Below the pieces are notes generated by a model that saw only the letters and a program-made list of their open reading frames with translations, did no database searches and was not told the DNA's origin. Made by a program: the position numbers and the translations under genes. From positions 868,001 through 932,000 of the forward strand of contig CATNEN010000005.1 of NCBI GenBank assembly GCA_950097015.1: a stretch of DNA of 64,000 nucleotides, in the 5' to 3' direction. Position 1 is the stretch's first letter. Each line of letters opens with the position of its first letter. The stretch is from Macrostomum hystrix (taxonomy: Eukaryota > Platyhelminthes > Macrostomidae). Positions 56,001 through 64,000 of the stretch are shown in pieces.

Positions 56001-58549
56001 TGATTATGGTAACTGGGAAGACACTGATTATGGTAACTGGGAAGACACTGATTATGGTAACTGGGAAGACACTGATTATGGTAACTGGGAAGACACTGAT
56101 TATGGTAACTGGGAAGACACTGATTATGGTAACTGGGAAGACACTGATTATGGTAACTGGGAAGACACTGATTATGGTAACTGGGAAGACACTGATTATG
56201 GTAACTGGGAAGACACTGATTATGGTAACTGGGAAGACACAATGTAAGATTCTAAATACGAAACAGGTGATAAAACAATCAGTTTAAATGCCTGAAGATG
56301 CACCTTCAACGTTTGGAACGCGAAAGACCCTGGGAGCTCTGAGCTTGATTCTGAATCCTGCATTTGGCATTGCCTCGCACTGTACGGCAGAGCCCGACAT
56401 TGCCGAAGATGCTCGAACTTGATAGACGGATTTGGCATCAATCAGTGTCTTACCGAACTGGCTTTGAAAATGCCGAATCGTCTACAAAAATAGAGGGATT
56501 CAGAAACGCCTAATACGTACATACTCAAATATTTGTTGCTAAAGTGGAAAATATCAAGCACAAAACACAGGAGCAGCTACCGCAGACAGTAGGGTCAAGT
56601 TCCAGCTAACAGTGTTGGTTCTATTCGCGTCGCTTTCAATCCAGCATTGATGGATCGGGGCCGGATAGGCGGCAAACGACTCAAACGTCACATTCACTAG
56701 CTGTCCGGAGAGCCAGACTGGACTTGAGCTTATGCTCAAGTTCTGAGGATTTACTGAGGGTAAAGTAATGATGGACGGTAATTAGCAGCTGGAAGAAAAC
56801 ATTTTCAATAATGACAAGCAACACACTGGTCATTTCCAAAGTTCGTTCGATCTGCCAGACTCTGCCGCTGCTTCTCAGCGAAGAATCGGATTCGTTGACA
56901 ATGGCACAACGAAGGGAGCCGCCGTGGTAGGCTGGGTTGACTTGGAATTCGTAAATACAGACTCGGTGGCTTGAAGAGCTGGCGTCTATGCGGCGCTCGC
57001 ACATTAGCTGCAATCATTGGATGAATCGTTTTTTGTTGCGACGATAAGGTTTTCTGCAGGGGGGTGAGTTGCAAAGCGGTTAACTCGATTGACTCTCGCA
57101 CCAAGGTCCCTGAGTTCGAATCCGCAGCAAAGCCGCATAAATTTTGGACGCAGCAGCGGAGAGAAGGCTTAGGAAGTTTTGACGCAATTTATGCCCTTGA
57201 GAGCCAACCTCCAAGGCACAATGAGAAAGTCAGGGCAGATGTACACACCTGTGTACACGTGTGCTCAGGAGTCAAAGGAATGGGTACAATCGACTCTTTG
57301 CTATCTGCGGGTCTACTGTCACCAAATGATGTACTATTGCCTGCATTCCGCATTCCGCATTTATCATTCTTTTTATTAATATTAACAAATAAAAATAAAA
57401 TTTGAAGCCAGGAGTTTAAATGGAGAGTGTGTGGTATAGCAGCTCCCAGTTTAGAGTTCAGGCCGCAACCGTCCTGCTGGTGCTTTGGTTTCCTGTACCT
57501 GCATTTGTCCCCTGATATCGGCTAGCTTTTCCTTACCTCCTGTGCATGTGTAAACGAGCCGTCGAGAGCTCTGACGGTGCACTCGACACGTTCGGCGCTA
57601 CCTGGCCGGACAATCAAGTGAAAGCACACGTGATCGCCAAGTGCTAGTTTCAACGTTGCATCTAAACCTTTGCAATCAGATATGCTTTCTCTCGAGAGCT
57701 GCAGCTGAGGATCGGTTCCTGTTTCGGGTTGGATGGCAACACAATTGAGTCATTTCAAAAATGCGCGACGTAATTTTACTAGGCTCGCATTATTATAACT
57801 AAACTTAATAGGGCAGTTCTAGAGCAGGCTAGAGCCAGACATACCTGAAAGGCTGATCGACTCCCAGCTAAGTCTGACAGTTGAGCTCATCAATAGAAGA
57901 TAGTTCACCGGCTTCTAGAGCAGATAAATGTAAATTACAGCGTAAGCTTTGAATGAGCATTTCAAGCATGTAGTTGGAACAGCTTAATGTATAGCTCACC
58001 CGACTGACTGTCAGTATTGGATGCCAATAGATGTCTCTGCTCGTTTCCAGCACTTCAAAGCTGGTGTTGCAGGGGTTCTCAAATTTCAAAGCCAGAGGTA
58101 CCGATAGAGCGCCTAAGACGCGCATGCTACCGTCTTGCAGCAGACTTCTGTGATCTGAATTGATTTTTAATAACTTTTTCTAATTATTCTAATTACCTTT
58201 AACTTCTGTGTACTATCGCGAACTCACCAAAGCCAATAACGTTGATGCTGCTAATGAATATTGGTCTCTTCAACTCCAATAGAAGCCATTTCTGACCGAG
58301 ATTCAATCGCTTGGCAACTGGAAAGTCGGTGTCTGCTTCGTTACCAGCACTGACATTGTGGCGAGCTTGCCGAGTAAGCTCGAGACAAGACGAGTCTTGC
58401 GATCCCATCGACTCACCAGCCGGCTGCCAAATGTGAGCCACAGAGCGACTGTTAATTTGAAAACTTGCTGAACAATCCGCGAACGAGTTTAACAATATTG
58501 CCCAACAAATGCTGAGTTTAATTATCGATTCTACGTCATTAAAAATCAT
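53032..58549 (-). CDS. Ig-like single-pass receptor with tyrosine-motif cytoplasmic tail
   Basis: Twelve minus-strand exons: 58549-58228, 58154-58000, 57914-57845, 57718-57537, 57007-56827, 56753-56581, 56481-56304, 55486-55302, 55178-55028, 54913-54771, 54691-54317, 53403-53032. All phases join, giving about 828 residues. The donors of exons 5 and 7 are weak (GTGTGT, GTGCAT). It starts MIFNDVESIIKLSICWAILL (signal peptide). Residues 30-130 contain LNLGQKWLLLELKRPIFISS, which may be a discoidin-like sandwich. Several Ig-like units follow (GGSLRCAIVNESD, GSAVQCEAM, INQIDCTASYLIDDD, GSLVLDCQV). The membrane helix is PVLLLALFAVALLCCIAIAA, near residues 678-704. The 123-residue tail has tyrosines in PYEEPSLYQEV and NYSEATYLNM. 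YLNM is a PI3K-type YxxM site and SLYQEV fits an ITIM. No known family was recognised. A signalling or adhesion receptor is inferred. Confidence 0.72.
53540..54280. repeat. Minisatellite with two alternating unit types
   Basis: Units of about 22 bp, gtggtagcaaccacatcaaa plus cc, alternate with a shorter form in which tagc is lost (catgtggcaaccacatcaaa). The left side uses a ccccaacaaac form. It lies in the last intron of the receptor gene, between the membrane helix exon and the tail exon. Confidence 0.93.
55780..56242. repeat. Nearly perfect minisatellite, 24-bp unit, 19 copies
   Basis: Core gaagacactgattatggtaa plus ctgg. Eighteen copies are identical and the first has one change (aaatg for aactg). 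It lies in intron 7 of the receptor gene. Because 24 is a multiple of three, three frames are open throughout. These are not genes. Confidence 0.97.
57066..57345 (+). mobile_element. tRNA-type SINE copy in a receptor-gene intron
   Basis: Head with A-box-like agttgcaaagcggttaactc and B box gagttcgaatccgc. The body has gagaaagtcagggcagatgt, gtgtgctcaggagtcaaagg and gtctactgtcaccaaatga. The 3' end runs into an A/T-rich tail (aacaaataaaaataaaattt). It is antisense to the host gene. Confidence 0.78.
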
Positions 58550-59689
58550 TTTCCTGACGTCTTCTCTGCTTCAAATTCTGAATTCAGGAATATTCTATAG
58601 TTTACAATCTAATAATGACACACAGTTTTATTTTTATGACTATAGGGGGTTTAAAATTTTGAAAACATGTGTCCACGCGTGCCATGCACATGAACACATG
58701 TACTTCTAACGCATTTAAAAGCAGCGAACAGCGAAAACAAAAGTGAAGTTCGCAGTCCAAGGTGTTAAAGTAAACAATTCCAGTTTTCAATTTTCAGTTT
58801 TGACATGGATGGCCGGTCAGTTATTTTCATTTTCTACTATTTATTTCGCATTAGGCCAGCCGTTTTCTAAAACTTGTGTATTATTTTAATCTGCCACGCG
58901 TTAAAAATTCGATCTCTTTAACTATTTAAACCAATGCCACATACTGCTTTAGCTACTACAAGCATACTTGGCCTCCCTGTTAAATGGACGGCAAAGTGTG
59001 TTGTGAGAGTGCATTCAGAAGATCCACGTGAGGTTTAAAGTAGTATATTTGGTCTAAGAATTAGACGGTCGATCTGAGTTGTGCCCTGCTGTGTGATTCA
59101 TGGTCTGGTATATTGAGCGTAATACTTTTGCCTAATTTTTTATTTTTTATACGAGCCCGTAGATATAATTAAATAATTATAAATATGTAATATATAGCCG
59201 GAAAACACTATAGAATAAATAAACAGCACTCTAGCATAACTAATGTACCTGGTAAATTGGTGATAAAACAACAAGTAGCAGTAAAATTCCGATTTGAACA
59301 AGCGCAACTTTAGTACAGTAACAGCTATTAAATTGGATAAATAGATACATTCAGCCACATGATTAAACCAGCAGCTTACTAAAAGTATGAGTATATAACC
59401 AGTAAAAGTTCTTTTTGAACTACCGAAACGCACGCCAACGGATGAAAATGCATGTATATGTTCATCGTGTTGCAGGTGGAAATTAACTATCCCACCGCTG
59501 CCACCAAAGTTGTACTAGGGCGGATCTTACTGCTGCTGTCTCAATTTAATAGATATTTAGACTGGCGGTCCTCAAATGGGCCGTTTTAACTCCTTAATGT
59601 GGTAGCGTATGTGTTGCACGAGCGGTAATTAGGCACTATATATACTTTCCAGCCGATTAGGCGTCCCCGAGATTAGAGTTTAGCAGTTC

Positions 59690-59875
59690 CCTCTTAGTAA
59701 TATTCTTAGTATAAATCTGAGTATAGGTCTTAGTATAGGTCTTAGTATGGTTCTCAGTACTCGTATAGTTCTTAGTATGGTTCTTAGTATAGTTCTCAGT
59801 ATAGTTCTTAGTATGGTTCTTAGTATGGTTCTCAGTATAGTTCTTAGTATGGTTCTTAGTATGGTTCTCAGTATA
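59690..59875. repeat. Short minisatellite, 12-bp unit
   Basis: About 14 copies of ttcttagtatgg alternating with ttctcagtatag. Frames with ENHTKNYT or ILRTILRT periods are artefacts of it. Confidence 0.88.
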
Positions 59876-60938
59876 TCTCTCCTGCAGTATCTTCTCACAA
59901 ATGACTAACAAAATGACTCCTTTTCCTCAAATCACTCTTTTATATCTCGAACACACCATTTAAAATAAAGCTTCAACAATGACTTGACTTTCGGCCAACA
60001 ATTTTACTCACACACTCTCTCACTCTCTTACACGCACGGCGAGGTTTTTTTTCTGTCTGAAAAACTGCGGCTATATATACAAGAGTTTTTTAGCATTTGT
60101 TTAAATGGTGAATTTTCACAAAATAATGTTTACACGGTCATCATTAAAACAAAAATATTCATACAGTATTACTTTCAATATAGTAAACAGTAAAACAAAA
60201 TTTTATTGTTTTTAGCACGTATTTCATTTTTAGATTTTTGAGTATTTGTATAAAACGTATTTACGAAAAGAATTACACATATTTACACTAAAACTATTTA
60301 CACCGTTACAATAGGAACGAAAAAACATACAAAAATTCATATATATACGAGTCCAGTTTTGGCAACTGGAATTGACAATTGACAAAAAATCAACAGTCAA
60401 TCAGCTGTCTAGCAAAATAATTATTTTCTTTGATTGAAACTAGCTTAATGTGAAACTGAAATTAGCTAACTAGATAAAATTAAACGGAGTCGCCCGAATC
60501 AAAACAATTAGTTTTGTTTTAATTCATTAGCTGTGGCTCGAATTCAGCAACAAGTTACGTGGCAATTGTGCTCGATACTTGTAGTATAGGGAGCCATTCA
60601 CAAAGTTACCCGAAATTGGCCCATAAAAACATTATTCTTGAATAAATATGCATTCAATAATACATTACACTCTGTTTAATTATTTGTCATGCATGATTGA
60701 AATTATACATTTCGATAACAATTTTCACGAAATAAAAATTCAAACTATAATTAACTGCACTAAACTGAACATAAAGGTGTATATAATAGGTAGACGTTAA
60801 TACTAATAGAGTACAATATAAAAACGATGTCGATGAAAATGCTCAGCGGTTATAAATACGAGCTAGTTGAGTATTTCGAGCGAGTGAAAAAGAAAAATTG
60901 CTTAACATATAAATAATAGGAAAATAATAACTCAAGCT

Positions 60939-60944
60939 TTTATT
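60939..60944 (-). promoter_or_regulatory. Candidate poly(A) signal AATAAA
   Basis: AATAAA on the minus strand, 75 bp beyond the stop codon of the gene ending at 61019. Confidence 0.4.
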
Positions 60945-61018
60945 CAAGAAAAAAGACGCAGTGACTAAGATTACTAATTTTTCGACACATATTCGATATC
61001 TTCTAAGAGGATAAATCG

Positions 61019-64000
61019 TCAATAGTGACACTTCAAAACGACAAAGATTGTTGCCAGGATGAACAAAGCTGCTAGCAACCAGGTAAATAATACAATCGTT
61101 AAAGCCTGGACAAGACTCCGTTCTTTTACTAACTTAGTGGAAGAATTGTACTTTTGATGAATGCTATTATTGCTGGCATTCAGTTCCTGGGTTTTCTCGC
61201 TAGTATTGCCCGTCCCGACTCTGCTTGTTATGTTTTCGACTTCCGGCTGACAACAAGCCTTGTCTGGTACCAGAGGAAACTGTTGCAGCGCGCGCAATGA
61301 CCACCGCGTAGGGGTAGGAACTAGTACCAGCCTGTTGTCGGCCGTGTCCCAGCTCAGGCTGAGCTGGCAAGTGCTGCTGCACGACCGTTTCATCTGCTCT
61401 GGATCGCGTCTGTGCAAAAAGAACAAGTTATTTAAGATGAAACGCCTCTACCGACGTCACCGACCTCCCGCGATGTTCATGGCAAATAGTAACTTTTACA
61501 TTACTCCGACGATATCCGACGAAAGCAAAAACGTACAAAACCTTATAAATAGCCTTGGAAAAACTAAAAACTCATATAGAATCAGATAGAAACGCAAAAA
61601 AGCCGATTGAACCTCGATGTACGAGTTTAAAAGTTTAAAACTTCATTTTCGCTACTCCCATTCACTTTCCTGTTAGGAAAATCTGCCGACATTGTTGCAT
61701 TCGGGTACATTAAATATTCGTATAATCAGCTATGGATAGCCCCTTAATTAGCCGATTTGCATTGCTCGCAGCGTATACTATGCTTATTTATGCTCCGTAA
61801 CTTGTGACTCCGTTGAAATTTAAAATATGTGCGCTGGTATTTTAGTAGAACTACCAATTCCCCCCTGACAATTCCTTGTACTGGACCCAAAACGGAGCAA
61901 CGCAAGCACACGAAACTCAAGATCACGGGCCAAATTTTTGTTGCGCATATTCTGAAACAATAATCAAGTCGCAAGCCTTTCAGAAGTCGAGATATTCAAT
62001 GATTCTGGCCGAAATTTGTTATTTTCCCTTGGTATTAAAACAGGCGGCAAAATGGCTTGGTAGTCCTATAGTCCTACTGTTAATGTACTCGTAGCACGAA
62101 AGGGCTGCAACAATCTGCATTTTAAAACAATCACCCTGATTTCGATTATACTGGGTAGCAGATTTTGAAACAATAGAGTTCATAGGTACTACTCACAGCT
62201 TTGTCTCCAGTCCTGGAGATTCAACTTTATTTTCATTGTAGATGTTTCCATCTCTAGTTGAGTAAAATGCGTCTAACTTGAATGGTGTCGTTTTAAACAG
62301 AGCTTGAAACGTTTTCGTTTTGTTCAGTTCGTCTAAAAAGAAATTTAATGACGAGGAGTATACAGACCATCTATACCTGTTAGGAAATGTTTACTCTACC
62401 TGTAAGATACGGACTAACTATATCTGCTAGGCAATGACTAACTGTACCTAACTATAATTTTCGGACTAACTATACATGTTGATGACTACCCGTATCTGTT
62501 AGGTAATCACTCACTGTACCTGTAAGATACGGACTATACAACCATCTGCAGAAAGACACAATATGTGCATGCCAAACTAAGCAATAAATTTACTCACTTT
62601 CAAACTGATCGAACTCTTGAAGATTAGTGAATGAAGCTAAACGAACATCTCGCCTATCTCCAGATGCGGTGTCGTTTAGAGAATTGTAACGAATTGCAGC
62701 AATGTAGCAATGCGTGCTGCCACAGTGCAGATAACCACTGCCATGACCTGGACTAACACTGATGACTTGTGGTTCTCGTTGCACGGCTAGATTGTTTGTG
62801 ATTTTAGCTGCAATCCTGAGATACATTGTGCTGTAGATTCGAGTAGGTGTGATCTCTTTTGCCCTTTGCTAGTAATTGGCTTAAAATAACAAGACATTTA
62901 CATTTTGGTACGAGCTTTACCTTGTACAGATGGGTACAATAGTCAATGGACTTTGGAACTTTCGAGGTATGATATACTTTCGTTCACTGAAATCTGAAAT
63001 GGTGATTTAGTAAAACTTTAAATATGAAAGAGAAATTGAAGTATATAATAAAAAAGCTTATCAAAGACATTTAGGGCCTTTAAACCCATAGACAGAACTG
63101 AAGGGCTGGTCGGTTAAATTTCATGAAAAACCATAGTACAGGTTTCATTTATGGTCAAAGTTTTAGTCTATGGTGTATGACAGGGATCGGCAAACTTATT
63201 AGATAGCGGGCCAAAGAGAGAACCTAAAAGATATGACATCGGGCCACATTGACTGTAGAAATGAGATTGGGGAGAGATGAGACACGGGAGAGATGAGACA
63301 CGGGAGAGATAAGACACAGAAGAGATGAGACAGGGGGAGATGAGGCACAGGAGAGATGATCAGACACAGGAGAGATGAGACACAGAAGAGATGAGACAGG
63401 GGGAGATGAGGCACAGGAGAGATGATCAGACACAGGAGAGATGAGACACAGAAGAGATGAGACATGAGAGATGAGGCACAGGAGAGATGAGGCACAGGAG
63501 AGATGAGACACAGAAGAGATGAGACATGAGAGATGAGGCACAGGAGAGATGAGACATGAGAGATGAGACACAGAAGAGATGACAGGGGGAGATGAGGCAC
63601 AGGAGTGACGAGACGGCGGACAGATGAAGCAGGACACTGCAGGTGTCGGAAAGGGCAACTGGCCGGGTTTGGGAACTTTGAGTGCCGCATCTGGCCCGCG
63701 TGCCGGAGTTTGCCGACCCCTGCTCTATAGTCTAACCCCTACATATCAGGTAAGGAATTCGTTTTCCTTCCGTAACATGCAAGCCCCTACTTACACGCTG
63801 TTTAATAGGCTACAATAAACTAATATCATTGTTAAGTCTTCAAACTATCCCATTGTAAAATTATACAGACATATTTGTGTCAGAAAGCTACTTTCAGTGA
63901 TGCTAGTTTACAACAGATAATGGTCTTCTCACCGTTTTCCTTATTCTGTACATAATATCGAAATGGAAACTCATCGTTTGCATCGCCGTTACTCAAAATG
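61019..64000 (-). CDS. Single-pass membrane protein with minimal tail (5' end outside window)
   Basis: Minus-strand exons: beyond 64000 to 63933, 62993-62921, 62830-62598, 62332-62197, 61409-61019 (stop). Phases join, giving about 300 visible residues. The visible ectodomain has paired cysteines (YLHCGSTHCYIAAIRYNS, then CSSTCQLSLSWDTADNRL, then KACCQPEVENIT) and several N-glycosylation sites (NIT, NTS, NAS, NNS, NSS). The membrane helix is LTIVLFTWLLAALFILATIF, followed only by VVLKCHY. It cannot signal by itself through a tail, unlike the neighbouring receptor at 53-58.5 kb. No family recognised and no convincing sequence similarity to that neighbour was seen. The first intron holds a hAT-type element. 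Function unknown. Confidence 0.65.
62345..62540. repeat. Degenerate short minisatellite
   Basis: Imperfect units around actgtacctgtaagatacgg and actaactatatctgttagg, in the intron between exons 62830-62598 and 62332-62197. Confidence 0.65.
63181..63722 (-). mobile_element. hAT-type non-autonomous element with expanded internal minisatellite
   Basis: Ends cagggatcggcaaactt and agtttgccgacccctg, the same family as 16622-17000 but inverted (the GGCCCGCG-rich side is at the right). The interior is an array of gagatgagacacaggaga-like units, much longer than in the other copy. The flanks no longer show a clean 8-bp duplication. It lies in an intron of the minus-strand gene. Confidence 0.82.

Larger units (their letters stand above)
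58550..61018. other. Intergenic stretch between two minus-strand membrane-protein genes
   Basis: AT-rich with no recognisable exon. It holds a short 12-bp-period repeat (59690-59875). The promoter of the downstream receptor gene should lie just right of 58549. Confidence 0.55.

Noticed and set aside
55718-56287. Three long frames (KTLIMVTG, EDTDYGNW, CLPSYHNQ repeats)
   Set aside because: A 24-bp array with no stop codon stays open in several frames on both strands. It lies in an intron of the receptor gene.
61019-64000. Idea that the 61-64 kb gene is a tandem duplicate of the 53-58.5 kb receptor
   Set aside because: Both are single-pass proteins and one short segment looks alike (D-x-x-FP after an N/G/D run), but exon sizes, phases and cysteine patterns differ. 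Not enough to claim homology.

Overview
This window is nuclear DNA from an animal. All the genes are split by GT-AG introns with consistent exon phases, and the products are metazoan families: a multi-PLAT LOXHD1-like protein, SERP1/RAMP4, MOCS3/UBA4, an Aurora kinase, the little elongation complex subunit ICE2, and LRR-Ig, Ly6 and Ig-like surface proteins. The species cannot be fixed from the sequence. An invertebrate with a repeat-rich genome fits best. Almost every larger intron carries its own minisatellite family (units of about 12-60 bp), and these explain most of the long open frames that are not genes.

Layout. 0-9.2 kb (+): 3' end of a LOXHD1-like gene with seven PLAT domains; its first visible intron holds two long minisatellite arrays of the same unit in opposite orientation. 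11.2-13.1 kb (-): calmodulin-like gene. 13.2-20.7 kb: no gene, but minisatellites, an old interspersed repeat, a tRNA-type SINE fragment, a hAT-type element and an inverted-repeat element. 20.8 kb (+): SERP1. 22.4-27.2 kb (+): complete seven-exon MOCS3. 29.6-32.9 kb (+): two-exon Aurora kinase with a long Ala/Gln-rich N-terminus. 33.8-37.0 kb (-): four-exon LRR-Ig-transmembrane protein with a TATA box. 37.4-38.7 kb: an array of B-box-like units and a 24-bp minisatellite. 38.9-44.9 kb (-): complete six-exon ICE2 with a pure CAG26 tract. 45.1-47.7 kb: transposon nest, consisting of a Helitron with exact ends and a helicase remnant, a hAT-like MITE inside it, and next to it an inverted-repeat element that contains a second copy of the 420-bp repeat found in a MOCS3 intron. 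49.4-50.7 kb (+): Ly6/three-finger GPI protein. 53.0-58.5 kb (-): twelve-exon Ig-like single-pass receptor with a tyrosine-motif tail. 61.0-64.0 kb (-): 3' part of a second single-pass protein with almost no tail.

The genes do not form one pathway. The housekeeping genes (SERP1 for ER translocation, MOCS3 for tRNA thiolation and molybdopterin, Aurora for mitosis, ICE2 for snRNA transcription) are simply neighbours. The 49-64 kb part is a small cluster of cell-surface proteins. The most unusual features are the inverted minisatellite pair inside the LOXHD1-like pre-mRNA, the general one-intron-one-minisatellite pattern, the B-box array, and the fully delimited nest of mobile elements.
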